Shown here piece by piece: positions 51,013 through 61,367 of a stretch of 64,000 nucleotides of DNA. How positions within the stretch are numbered: position 1 is the first letter of the stretch; the number at the start of each line of letters is the position of its first letter. The position numbers and the translations under genes are program-made. The notes under the pieces are model-generated. The model saw only the letters and a list, made by a program, of their open reading frames with translations. It searched no databases and had not been told where the DNA came from. The DNA comes from Azorinus chamasolen (lineage: Eukaryota > Mollusca > Bivalvia > Cardiida > Solecurtidae). The stretch is taken from the NCBI GenBank assembly GCA_963576725.1, contig OY755243.1, forward strand, positions 35,439,846 to 35,503,845, given 5' to 3'.

Positions 51013-51299
51013 TAGTGAGAGCTCTGACTGAACTCCATGAGCAGGGTATGCACAAATTGTTTGCACATCTGCAGGAGTGATTCTTGCACGCCTTTCAAAA
51101 TAAAAATTATATTCATTAAAAATACATATTTGAACGAGTTTGCTAAGAACTACAGGTTAAGATGGGTTGAACGCTTGAATGAAAACTACAACTTTCGCAT
51201 TAAATTGATCTGGCCTAATTTAACCTTTGCTACAACTGTCTGCAATTGTAATACTCAAAGGAGAATGACTGTCACATTTCTATTCAGAGGAAATATCAG

Positions 51300-51375
51300 A
51301 ATACCAAATAGTTTTGTTCTTGGTGAGACGTCGAGTTATTCGGCAACTCATCTGGATCTAGACTGTTCGAAGATG
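51300..51375. repeat. Family E core fragment
   Basis: GGTGAGACGTCGAGTTATTCGG and CAACTCATCTGGATCTAGAC. A plus frame of 137 codons runs through it and looks incidental. Confidence 0.5.
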
Positions 51376-51539
51376 CTAACCAAATATTCGCAAGTAGAGT
51401 GCTTAAGGCTGAAAACAACACAATCAATGGTACAAACTGTCGTTCCATAAATGTCAATTCCGATGTTGTGCCAGTCATTAGGTTCTCTAAAGCTACAGTC
51501 AAGCTTGCCTTAAGCTACCATTTAAATACGTCCAAGTCT

Positions 51540-51832
51540 GTGTTTATTAGGCATGTAGCGGCTTAATACAGGTAGAAGGTATTGTAATGCTTTTTTGCAT
51601 TACTTGTGTCCTGTATTAAGCAACTACAGTATAACCTCTCTTAACCGGAATTCTAGTAGATAATAATTTAGATACTTTTAGGCAGGTGGCTGCTTAATGC
51701 AGGGTGAAAGTCATACAGAAAGCTCCTCTAGGAGCTTTCTGTATGACTTTCACCCTGCATTAAGCTGCCACCTGTCTCCAAGACCGATATTCATACTAAA
51801 TTTAACTGCCGGTTAAGAGAGGTTTTACTGTA
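51540..51832. mobile_element. B fragment plus complete B3 with 92-nt hairpin
   Basis: 51540-51620 is a shorter B hairpin (GCGGCTTAATACAGG / CCTGTATTAAGC). 51625-51832 is a full B3, TACAGTATAACCTCTCTTAAC to AGAGAGGTTTTACTGTA. Its stem 51683-51774 is complementary along its length with about one mismatch (GGTGGCTGC versus GCTGCCACC). Confidence 0.9.
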
Positions 51833-52278
51833 CATGGTTTTTAAGAGTCCTGCGGTCAATCAATAATTGGTCGCTTAAGTTAGATTGTACTGTATCGCAA
51901 TCTTATTTCTGGCATTACGTTGTAGAATATAAATCAGTTGTTGAGATTTATACACATCTGCCGTTACAGACATCACTCTACTAGGGATTGTTTGATGCCC
52001 AACAGAAGCAAACTCTATGAATATTTTAGTCTTTATCGAAATATTCCAAATGAGCTTGTTGCGCAACTGGAATACTGCGTTCACGTCGGTTAAACAGAAA
52101 TCATTCAGTATTCACCACATAATTGGCGCAAGTAAATGTACACATGCATGTTTGATATTGGAAACATGCATGCCAACCTATTAGACAGTGACGTGCATCT
52201 AAGCAGGGTCAAGTCTGAATGGATATTTGGCTTTTGATGTCTGAAATAATAGTTATTGTATCAAATACAATATACATG
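51833..52278. other. Non-coding, nothing recognised
   Basis: No repeat family or convincing exon. Confidence 0.45.
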
Positions 52279-52488
52279 TACAGCAAAACCCGTCTTAAGC
52301 GGCCATCAAAAAGAGGTATAATAATGGGTCTATAAGGCAGGTGGTAGTTTAATGTAGGTCAAAAGTAATGCAAAAAGCTAATATATGAGCTTTCTGCATT
52401 ACTTTTGTCCTGCATTAAGCAACCACCTGCTTTGTAAAGACTCATATGTTCATTAAATGAGTGGTCGTTTAAGACAGAGTATACTGTA
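52279..52488. mobile_element. MITE family B4, complete
   Basis: TACAGCAAAACCCGTCTTAAG and TTTAAGACAGAGTATACTGTA ends. Stem AAAGTAATGCAAAAAGCT / AGCTTTCTGCATTACTTTTG with apex AATATATG. Confidence 0.9.
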
Positions 52489-52598
52489 GACAGAGCTGTT
52501 GAAATAGACGAGTTGAGGACAGATGGGTCACGAAAATAATATTGGTGATACTTGACTGGTGGAATTTGCCCTAAAATGGAAATGTTTGACAAGTCAGA

Positions 52599-53095
52599 CT
52601 AACCCATTATTCTATAAATATTCATGAAAGAAATAACTAATTGATTTTTTTTATAATTGCATATTCACACATGATATTTTAGCCATGACAGAACTGTAGA
52701 ATCAGACCTTTATTATTTCAAACGCAGAGAGAGCAGACATTGATCTTGGTCCACACCATTTGCAAATGCGTTCAAATGCATATCATCATTATAAATCCCA
52801 CAATGTGTAACTCTCATTATACAGAACTTTCCATGTAAAAATATGTGTTTGAATAATTTCCCTGTTGCATATTCATGTAATAAATAATGACGTCATGACT
52901 ATTTATTACCTGCTGTTTTATAGTGGCATATGTACACCTTTTTTATGGGTAGAAACTAGAGTCAGATATACATGTATTATAGTTTCATAATCAAACAGAG
53001 CAGACCCTGATCAGACGGTTCCTACAGGAACCGTCTGATCTGGGTATACTCTGTTTGCTAAGGCGTGAAAAAGCGTTTATAAATAAGAGTTAAAG
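52599..53095 (-). mobile_element. Two A-type elements in a row
   Basis: 52599-52785: CTAACCCATTATTCTATAAA, TTTAGCCATGACAGAACTG, half core. 52853-53095: ATTTCCCTGTTGCATATTC, AATAATGACGTCATGACTAT. The second has a near-perfect core AGACCCTGATCAGACGGTTC / GAACCGTCTGATCTGGGTAT. Confidence 0.75.
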
Positions 53096-53158
53096 GGTCA
53101 CTGCCCTTTTGCCATGACGCTGACAATATTTTCCCTTTCTGACTGTTCTTGCACCCGT

Positions 53159-53320
53159 CTTTTTTGCAGAGGAAACCAAATTATATAGACTATCAGACAT
53201 TTGTAGTAAAAGAATACAATAATCTCTGTCTGGAATCGATCGGACTGAATGGGCAAAGGAAAAACAGAAGCAGACTGTGCCAGCGTTATGACCACCGTTC
53301 CAATGGACAGCTGTTGGTTA
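53159..53320 (+). CDS. Weak exon candidate
   Basis: A strong acceptor-like tract (CCCGTCTTTTTTGCAG, ending at 53169) opens a plus-strand frame of about 50 codons with RKPNYIDYQTF, RSRLCQRYDHR and NGQLL. No good donor follows and I recognise no family. It may be chance; orientation agrees with the kinase exon. Confidence 0.15.
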
Positions 53321-53335
53321 TTTATTTCAGGGGGC

Positions 53336-53551
53336 TTAACCCTTCACAGCACAGAAGAAAAAATAATATTTGCTCATATTTGAGGCTCTTCAATTTTTAC
53401 TACGTCCGATTCGAAAAGTGTTTTAGAAGCTATTGACCGAGTGTCAAACATCTTGGATTCTTCTGAGACATACACGAGTAACTCGGCGTCTCGGCGGGGT
53501 CCAGGCTATTTGCAAACCGAGTCAGGTGGCGCTCTTGGCAGGGTAAGGGTG
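53336..53551. mobile_element. MITE family E
   Basis: TTAACCCTTCACAGCACAG start, GCTATTGACCGAGTGTCAAAC, core ATCTTGGATTCTTCTGAGAC / CGGCGTCTCGGCGGGGTCC, and end GGCAGGGTAAGGGTGAA. Confidence 0.75.
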
Positions 53552-53918
53552 AAGTGACCAGACGTTTTGGTATTGGATGAGTCATATTAGCTTTACTATG
53601 GCAAGCTCTGTATTTCTAAAGAAAGAGACTACATACTCTTTTAAATAAGTTTCCTATTCATCAGATACACATGAGAAATTCATGAATACAGAAATTATTT
53701 ACAGTGTATATACAAACAGAGACAGTTTCATATTTATACCAAACAACATAAAATAAAAGGAATATATTTAAGTGTTTGACTGTGTCGGCATGTTTCAAAA
53801 GAGTTCACAATGTTTTCAAATAGGTGACGTCATGAGATTCAAAACAAACATCAGTTTAATTGTGCATTAATTGATTTGAGCCATTTCAATTCCGCAAGTA
53901 ATCTCCATACCTTGAACT

Positions 53919-54210
53919 CAATCCTTCATATTGACGCCTTTTGACGCTTCTGTAGAGGTCAGTTTATCACAATGGTTTCAAAACTACATAATTCTAAAAG
54001 TTCCCTTTTCTCTAGTAAATGCTCCCATTTGGTAGATTTATTCAAAGAGTTAAGGTCTAAAAATAGCCTATAAGGTAATTGGTTAGCCCTGTCGTTGCCA
54101 ATGGCGAACTGCGGTTATCTTTGCAAACCATTCGGATACAGATGAGAATGAGTGAATTAAAATAGAGGAAAAAGAAGACAACAATAGTTACCAGCGAAAT
54201 AGCCATCCAG
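53919..54210. mobile_element. C lacking left hairpin arm, then E fragment
   Basis: C: CAATCCTTCATATTGACGCC, GTTTATCACAATGGTTTC, GCTCCCATTTGGTAGATT to GGTAATTGGTTA. E: GTCGTTGCCAATGGCGAAC, CGGATACAGATGAG, and inverted end CCAGCGAAATAGCC. Confidence 0.65.
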
Positions 54211-54390
54211 TGAATTACTTACAACCAATCTAGCTTTGCTGTAACAAATAGGTGATGTTACAATTTTAGCAACATTAGGATTGACATTCCCCATATAGAA
54301 TAGATTATACATACAAACCATGTCAGAGAGAGGTGCAGAAAGTGATCTAAAACTAAATGATCGTGATCGCAGTGGTCGCGGGGGATTAGA

Positions 54391-54639
54391 GGGCCCTTTC
54401 CCTGTTCTATGTTTATTGCAATTTTCAATACCCACTGAATATTCATAGACAAAATAGTTATAATGAAATGTGGAAGGTGGTGCTTTGTACACATTTTAGA
54501 AAGTAAAGAAACAGATCTTTAAAATTTCATAATCAAACAGAGCAGACACTGATCAGACGGCTAATATAGGAACCGTCTGGCCTGGGTCTATTCTGTTTGC
54601 AAATGCGTAAAAACACGCTTATATGAAGGAAGAGGTTAA
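54391..54639 (-). mobile_element. MITE family A2, complete
   Basis: GGGCCCTTTCCCTGTTCTATG start, GAATATTCATAGACAAAATAG, core GCAGACACTGATCAGACGG / CCGTCTGGCCTGGGTCTATTC, end GGAAGAGGTTAA. Confidence 0.85.
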
Positions 54640-55394
54640 TAGTGATAATAGTAAAGACGGGACAATTACAGCTGTAACATCGTGACTAATTGAAATAGCC
54701 CCAAAAGCCAAATTGAAGAGACGAGAGTGAGAGTGAAAAGCCTCTCACATTAGATCTTGATTGATTGGTGTCTAGTTCAGTAGCACAGGCAGTCGTATTG
54801 CAAATTCTTACACAGGTTGTGGAATATTCTTTCTGGTTTTATGTTAGAATCATATGAATGTAGGTATTTCTTGGAATGAAAATCAAGATAATACTATGAT
54901 CTTGAATTGGAAACATTTTATCAGATTGTGATAATGATGTGGCCGCTAGAACAGAAATTATGTACCTGTGCCAAATATATTCCAGATAAATGCATTCACA
55001 TAATAACCATTTAGATCAGATGTTGATACATCTGCATCAAAACTGCTTATTGAGTTTTACATCAATTAAACAGGTCAGAAAATAAAAAATAAACGAAAGA
55101 AAAAAGGAACACCACAAGCACGGTGTTCTTACAGTGCTTTGATTCCATCGTGTGCGATGAGTTATTTACTCGTCGATTTTATTACGTAGGTACTTCGGGT
55201 CTGTCTTACAAGAGGCGCGTGTTTATTCCCCGCCCTTTTATAAGTGTGTCTGTTTGTTTTGCACATTGTATTTCAAGTCTGGCGAACTATTTACAAACAC
55301 TTTTCAATGAAGCATTTAATATTTCCACTTACTGGAAGAGTTCGTGATAACCTGAACGAACAGTTTTGATTGGACCATTCACTCCCTAAATACG
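54640..55394. other. Non-coding, repeat-free block
   Basis: No MITE. A plus frame at 55123-55347 has no clear splice sites or domain. Confidence 0.4.
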
Positions 55395-55885
55395 CATTTA
55401 ATCATTTCCCTCACATAAACGCCTCTTCACACACTTGCAGAGTAGACCCAGATCAGAGGGCTCCTTTAGGAGCCGTCTGATCAGGGTCTACTCTCTTTGC
55501 TTATGGAAATTAATAGATCTGATTATCCAATTCCCACGACAGTGAAAAAACATCCCTTCTCCATGTTCCACATTATTGATTTGACCAATTAATATTCTAA
55601 AGGGGAAGAAACCTTTAATATATACATGTATGAACGATGGAAAGGGTTGAAAACCTTTGCAAACACGTAGGGGCCGTCTGATCGGGGTCTGTCCTGTTTT
55701 CTTAAGAAATATATAATATAGACCTAATTCCAGTGGTCCCGTAAAAATATGTATTTTGAATGAATCTGTTTTAAATATCGAGCATGATTTAGCCGATGTG
55801 ATCTTTAAAATATGTTCTTGAACAAACAGTGCAAAACATTCAGCTGTCCTTTGATCTGAGTCTTCACTGTTTCTCTTATGCCTCT
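55395..55885 (+). mobile_element. A3 element and two core remnants
   Basis: 55395-55610: TTTCCCTCACATAAACGCC and core GACCCAGATCAGAGGGCTC / GCCGTCTGATCAGGGTCTAC. 55636-55760: right half core (GGGGCCGTCTGATCGGGG). 55818-55885: H core arms (AAACAGTGCAAAACATTCAG / TGATCTGAGTCTTCACTG). Confidence 0.65.
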
Positions 55886-56220
55886 TTTTAGGGTCACTGA
55901 ACATAAATGCGCCAAGACTGCTTACATAATTGTGTAGTAACAACAGGAGCTATCTCACTCAAAGAATGATTTCACATTTAATGAAAACAAATGGCACAGA
56001 CGAAACCATGTTACCAGATAAACCCGTAGATATGTCCCATAACTTCCGGTTACGTCGGTAACTCGAACCAGAGTTCAGATAAGAGGGGTCACCACTGGGT
56101 TCCTTTGACACCGAACAGAAGGCATGCATTGTTACGCAGGGACCGTATCTCCTGACTTATCACCATGCCTTGTTAATAAACTGTTAAACAATAAACTAAA
56201 TCAATTAACTTTATCACAGA

Positions 56221-56610
56221 AACGGTAAATCTGAAATGCGACTCATAGCGGACACGCGATATTTCATTACCCCGTAATTCGTATAGTTTTCCGGACATTA
56301 ACGAATTGGGATTCGCGAATGGCTGTTTCAAATACGTAATTTGAAGGAAAAAATCTTAAGCTGTAAAACATGAATAGGATATGATCTAAATCAATAAATC
56401 TATAAGAGGATCTCTTTTTCGTCTGTTTTGATATAAAATCTCAAGAGCTTTTTTCAAATGAGACGATTATTGTCGGACGTGATCAAAAATGACGGAACTG
56501 TCCGGATATTACGGTAAATTACGGATAATACCGAGAGATAACCCCGAGTGACACACCCTCATTAGGAGCCAATTAAATGTGAACGTAATCGTTTCAGCGT
56601 GTGTTAAGAT
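56221..56610. promoter_or_regulatory. CpG-dense part of a 1-kb MITE-free block
   Basis: I count 25 CpGs in 390 bp of AT-rich sequence (ATTCGCGAAT, TGTCGGACGTG, TGTCCGGATATTACGG), well above neighbouring DNA. The whole block 55900-56970 is free of MITEs. No exon-like ORF. Confidence 0.3.
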
Positions 56611-56974
56611 GTCCAGGCTACTGCTTCTTACAGATAAGATTCGTGTGACATGTACCACACTGTCAGACAACGTTAACCCACTTTAGAATGTAGTTCTAAG
56701 TGAACTCGTCCATTTACGTGTGTTTATATATATTATGCATTTTGGAATCTAATCTTTTTTGAGGTTGGGGTGTTGGGGGAGGGATTGTTTCAATCCTTTA
56801 TAAATAGTTTGTGAAAGAATAGTGTATATCCTGATTAAAGGTCCAAAATCTTCTTAACAGTTTCTAATAAAACGACAACTTTTATGTTTTTTTAAGTTTT
56901 GAACAGATCTTTTTGCAAGCGTCTTCTACGGGTATTTAAAAAATTAGGAACATTTCATCGCAGGAGCTTCAATG

Positions 56975-57066
56975 ACTTTCACCTTGCAATAAGGAACAGC
57001 CTGCCTATTAAGATCTATTTTCTTCTTTACTAAAAGCCCGCTTGGGAGGTGTTTTACTGCATTACG
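56975..57066. mobile_element. MITE family B3, right half
   Basis: CAGGAGCTTCAATGACTTTC, CTTGCAATAAGGAACAGCC and GGGAGGTGTTTTACTGCA. Confidence 0.6.
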
Positions 57067-57417
57067 CTTTTATAAAGATACTTATATAATCGGCACTTGG
57101 ATATGGCTAGCGCTAAACAAATGTACTGAGCAGTTGAGCACAGCTGACAGACAGCGGCAAAGAAGAGATTGCTAGATATATCATCCGGTAAAACTACACG
57201 CTAATGTGATTGCCTATATTGTATCGATTTTCTACCGCACGATTGTTTTCTCCTAATTAAAACTGAGCGCAATACCTTGGATTTGGCTTGTATAACATTG
57301 TCTTCCAGATGGTCCTGATTTCTGAAGACAAATTGTCACAAGGCATGACATGTAATGACCTGCTTGAAAAATATCTGTAAATGAGCCTTGTACATGCACT
57401 ATGAAAACAACCTAGAA

Positions 57418-57598
57418 TCAGAGGTCCAGATAAGATGCGTAAATTAAAACATTTTCAAGAATAATTTCTTTATTACTCTACTAAACTTAAACCATATGTT
57501 GTGACCACTCTTTAGAATCGTCTCGCAGGGACGATTCTAAAGAGTGGTCACAACATAGGGTTTGGTGGAGATGATTTTAGTATTTGAGTACGCACCTT
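57418..57598 (+). mobile_element. Hairpin element family D, complete
   Basis: CAGAGGTCCAGATAAGATGCG, stem GTGACCACTCTTTAGAATCG / CGATTCTAAAGAGTGGTCAC, GAGTACGCACCTTT. Confidence 0.9.
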
Positions 57599-57599
57599 T

Positions 57600-58390
57600 A
57601 TCAGTTGCTCCGTACAGCAGCCGTTTTACGATTTGCTTTATAAGATCCTTACTGTGACTAATAATTTCCATCAGCATATAGTATTTAACCTGTAATGTAC
57701 GTGAACCGAATATGTATTCTAAGACATTTACCAAAAACGTACACCCAGAAATATTTTTTGGAAGCTCTTTGATCAGAATATGCACTGTTTCCATGAAAAT
57801 AATTTCCGTCGTTTAATTAATATTCAGAAGGGGTCGTTTTTAATTAGTCAGCAGGTTGATAGATAAAGTGACCGACAGAACTAGATAGAACGGTATGAGT
57901 CGTTAGTTTTTCGGAAGATATTATGAATATACTGTAAAATTTGATAGTTACGGAGGCTTGGAAAATTTAGGTTTTGCAGAGATCAGGAAAACTTGTTATA
58001 GAGGTTGGTAAAAAGCGTTACGAAGGTTACATAAACGTGTCTGTTTCAGAGGTTGTTAAAGCCCCTTTTACAGGGTTGTGAAAGTTGAATTGTTTTACCA
58101 GCATTGCTACAGTTTTTTCGTCTTTTTCTCTTTCTTTCTTTCTTTTCATTTATTTCTTTTTTAAAAAAAAATAAGATTCTGTGAATCTTGAACTAGTTTT
58201 TATGCAAGGGGTTTTATTGTTTATGTGAGGTTTTTTGAAAGCTTGGATATAACTATATACAAAGTATTTGAAAGTTTGGTTGCGACTGTTCATAGAGTTT
58301 TGTGAAAGTTGGCGTATCTGCATAATAGAGGTCTTGAAAAAACATTTTACAAAGTTTTTTTTTAAGATTTGATGTTACTGTTTACTGGCG
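57600..58390. other. Non-coding, T-rich
   Basis: A polypyrimidine tract (58118-58160) and phrases like TTTTGTGAAAGTTGG repeat loosely; an H core arm (GATCAGAATATGCACTGTTT) lies near 57773. No exon seen. Confidence 0.4.
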
Positions 58391-58398
58391 TTTTTAAA

Positions 58399-58512
58399 GA
58401 TTGAATGCATCTGTATACAGATGTTTTGTTTTGAAAGATTGAATGCATCTGTATACAGATGTTTTGTTTTGAATACTGAATGCATCTGTACACAGATGTT
58501 TTGTTTTGAAAG
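58399..58512. repeat. 38-bp tandem array, 3 copies
   Basis: GAATGCATCTGTATACAGATG followed by TTTTGTTTTGAA, itself containing the palindrome CATCTGTATACAGATG. Confidence 0.9.
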
Positions 58513-58570
58513 TGTTATTGTTATGGACTGGTTGGTCAGTATGATGCGTTCAACATGGAGTGGTCATGGC

Positions 58571-58783
58571 ATGTAAAGTAAAACCTCTCTATAACGACCA
58601 CTAAATTGTGTTAATTAGTTGGTATTTAGAGCAGGTGGCTGCTTAAAAGCAAGGTGAAAGTAAAACAGAACGCTCCTATAGGAGCGTTCTGTTTTCCTAT
58701 CACATTGCTTTAAGCAGCCACCTGCCTTTAACACAAATTACTTGATGTAATTAAGTGGTCGTTATAGAGAGATTTTACTGTAT
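58571..58783. mobile_element. MITE family B2, complete
   Basis: Close copy of the 1130 element: AAGTAAAACCTCTCTATAACG and TATAGAGAGATTTTACTGTA ends. Stem GAACGCTCCTAT / AGGAGCGTTC. Confidence 0.9.
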
Positions 58784-58887
58784 AGGAAGACTGGTTATTA
58801 CAGCTACTTTTATCGCTACCATTACATGCATACTACTTGTTCCAGTAATTAGAGTTGCCTATTCTATAATCTTTACTAATTGTTCTC

Positions 58888-59119
58888 AATCCTTTACTTC
58901 ATGACTATTCATGTAAGGAAATAATGACATCATCAATATCTAAGAAATTAGATTAACTGTTATAATATATTGTACATGTACATGGAGACAGGAAATGTTG
59001 GCCATGGCAGAAACAAAATGTAGAATCATGTCTATATTGTATCATACGCAAACAGAGCAGACCCCGATCAGACGGGTCCTATATGCGTAGAAATGTGTAT
59101 TTATGGAGTAAAGGATTAA
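58888..59119 (-). mobile_element. MITE family A1, right core arm deleted
   Basis: CAATCCTTTACTTCATGAC, GTTGGCCATGGCAGAAAC, GCAGACCCCGATCAGACGGG then directly GCGTAGAAATG and TGGAGTAAAGGATTAA. Confidence 0.8.
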
Positions 59120-59334
59120 AGAGACACGTCCTTATATGTACTGTATTAAACATACATTCAGAAAAAAAGTTGTTAATCGGTAAGTCATAGAAAGGAAATA
59201 AAGCAAATAAAGCCCAGTTTCTGCAGTAAGACCTGCAGTGTATTGAATTTTCTTGGATTTGTTGAAAGCAGTTTTCTTAATTCAGATCTAGAATAATGTA
59301 GAGGCAAGCTACATGATATGCATGGCATCTTAAC

Positions 59335-59559
59335 AATTTACCTCGTGATTATCATATGTATGCATGAAATAATGACTGTATTGATATTTGTAAACTGTTT
59401 TTTTCTAATGGCATTATGGGCTTCGGGAAGTTTTTACTTTTAGAATCAGTTCCATATAATACCATAAGCAAACAGAGCAAACCCTGCTGCAGCGTTCTGA
59501 TCTGTGTCTAGTCTGTTTGCAGCGGTGTAGAGAGGCGTGTCTAACAGATTAAGGGTTAA
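59335..59559 (-). mobile_element. MITE family A1
   Basis: ATGCATGAAATAATGACTG, AACAGAGCAAACCCTGCTGC / GTTCTGATCTGTGTCTAGTC, end ACAGATTAAGGGTTAA. Its terminal TTAA opens the next element. Confidence 0.75.
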
Positions 59560-59798
59560 CCCTTTCCCTCATATAAACGATTTTTCACGATATTGAAAAC
59601 AGAGTAGACCCAGATCAGACGGCTCCTATAGGAGCTGTCTGATCAGGGTCTGCTCGGTTGGTTTATGAAAATATAATAGATTTGATTCTACAGTTTCTAC
59701 CAGTGCCGACACATCCTGTGTACATTTGTCATTATAGAAACAATGTTATTAATGATGTAATTATTTGTTATATGAATATTCATCAGGTAAAGGGTTGA
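59556..59798 (+). mobile_element. MITE family A3, complete
   Basis: TTAACCCTTTCCCTCATATAA start; core GTAGACCCAGATCAGACGG / CTGTCTGATCAGGGTCTGC with CTCCTATAGGAG apex; end ATCAGGTAAAGGGTTGA. Confidence 0.9.
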
Positions 59799-59806
59799 GA
59801 AAGGTT

Positions 59807-59952
59807 TCACTGCTACCCACTGTTGTTTCACTGCTACCCGTTGTTTTACTGCTACCCACTGTTGTGTTACTGCTACCCACTGTTGTTTCACTGCTACCCA
59901 CTGTTGTTTCACTGCTACCCACTGTTGTTTCACTGCTACCCACTGTTGTTTT
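59807..59952. repeat. 21-bp tandem array, 7 copies
   Basis: CACTGCTACCCACTGTTGTTT is repeated, with one 18-bp unit. Open frames on both strands follow from the period. Confidence 0.95.
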
Positions 59953-59956
59953 CCAG

Positions 59957-60067
59957 CAAGCTCCCCAGTTGCTAATTGGTCTATCGACCTTTTATCGACA
60001 GCCCGCTCTGTTTGACGACTTCTATGGCCGAATAAGCTCCCACGAGATCCACTACAACAATAAGTAA
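59957..60067 (+). CDS. Candidate exon, 36 codons then TAA
   Basis: A frame opening right after GTTTTCCAG reads QAPQLLIGLSTFYRQ, then PALFDDFYGRISSHEIHYNNK, then TAA. About 58 percent of third positions are G or C, unlike the AT-rich surroundings and similar to the kinase exon. The array just upstream supplies a T-rich tract before the CAG. It could be a 3'-terminal exon, or an internal one using the weaker donor AA/GTAATC at 60064. I recognise no domain. A chance frame cannot be excluded. Confidence 0.3.
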   Translation, partial: QAPQLLIGLSTFYRQPALFDDFYGRISSHEIHYNNK

Positions 60068-60240
60068 TCTTAGATAGTTACTGAGAATCGACCTCTGTTT
60101 GCAATTAGTTAACACTTCAGCTTCACCCAACAACCCACTCCGTATCGACGTGTTCGTATAAAACGTCTTGGAACAAACATCTAGCCTTCTGAATGTGCAA
60201 AAGTATATTGGCCCTGGTCCACTTTATTGCCTGCTTAGCA

Positions 60241-60657
60241 TACAGTAAAAACCTGTCCCAAGCGACCATTAACCCTTTCCCCCATATAAACGTGTTTTCA
60301 CGCATTTGCAAACAGAGTAGACCCAGATCAGGATCTGCTCTGTTTGCTAACAGAATTTGATAGATCTGTTTCTTTGCTTTCTAAAATGTCTACAATGTGA
60401 CACCTTCCATCATCCATTATAACTATTTTTCCATGATTATTCAGTACGTATTGAAATTTGGAATAAATGTATAACAGGGAAAGGGTTAAGGGGAACTCTA
60501 ATTCCAATTCTCTAAGGCAGGCAGTAGCCTAACGTAGTGCGAAAGAAGTGCAGTAAGCTCCCATAGGCACTTTTTATATTACTTTCGTTTTGCATTAAGC
60601 AGCCAGCTACCATTTAAGACATTCATTTAGTGGTCACTATGAGACTGGTTCACTGTA
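60241..60657. mobile_element. MITE family B4 split by an A2 insertion
   Basis: TACAGTAAAAACCTGTCCCAA left; after the A2, GGCAGGCAGTAGCCTAACG, CATTAAGCAGCCAGC and GAGACTGGTTCACTGTA. Confidence 0.85.
60269..60489 (+). mobile_element. MITE family A2 nested in B4, TTAA duplicated
   Basis: TTAACCCTTTCCCCCATATAA and CAGGGAAAGGGTTAA ends. The core is collapsed (ACCCAGATCAGGATCTGCTC). B sequence resumes directly after the second TTAA. Confidence 0.9.
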
Positions 60658-60724
60658 TCTGGCCGGCACTTGTTTGCTTGTCATTTTGTTGGTTGTCTTT
60701 GCATACGTTTGTTAGAAAAAAATA

Positions 60725-61078
60725 AAACAAAAACTCTCTAAAACGGCTACCATTGTACTCAACAGAAGTTAAGGGATCTAAGCTTCTTCTAAGCTTAATG
60801 CAGAACAAAAGTTGAGCAAGCAGCTCCCTTTTGAGTTTTATTTATTACTCTCCTTCTTCGTCAAGTAACACGCCCCTCTTTCAAGCCCCACTTTGTTTAT
60901 TAAGTGGTTGCTAAAGGAACAGTGTACTGATCTAAATAGTCATACATTTGGTTTATGTACGAGTCGTACATGCAGTAGAACCTATATTACGCGACCATTG
61001 AAAGGAGGTATATAGCTTGTTCTTTAAGACTCCCGTGTTCAATAAATGAATGGTCGCCTAAGACAAGTTTTAATGTAC
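60725..61078. mobile_element. Two diverged B elements
   Basis: 60725-60932: AAAACTCTCTAAAACGGC, GCTTAATGCAGAACAAAAG, AGTGGTTGCTAAAGG. 60969-61078: GCAGTAGAACCTATATTACG to TCGCCTAAGACAAGTTTTAA, with the whole hairpin deleted. Confidence 0.6.
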
Positions 61079-61366
61079 TCACCTATTCGACTTGATTTGA
61101 AATACTCAAACATCTTTTAGCCCAACTGCAACATTTGTTCGGTTGTCTCGCAGCCTTTACATAAATAATAGATTTATTACTCCATAATCAAGTCATTTTT
61201 GCCCTTCCTGTAGTCTTAAGGTCATATAATAGACTTTCATGAAACGTATTGCTATCTAATTGTGAATTCCAGTTGGTCTATATATTCAGTTATGCGTGGT
61301 GTACTGATCTTATATGTCGCCACAATGGCGTCTTCCGTATTCTACAGTTGTCTAAGCTTTGACCAC
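61079..61366. other. Non-coding, nothing recognised
   Basis: No repeat family or exon. Confidence 0.4.
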
Positions 61367-61367
61367 A

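Noticed and set aside
51037..51450. 137-codon plus frame
   Set aside because: It runs through an E core fragment and has no acceptor or domain.
59697..60067. Frames through the 21-bp array as one 100-codon protein
   Set aside because: The array part is a by-product; only the last 36 codons have non-repetitive coding-like sequence.
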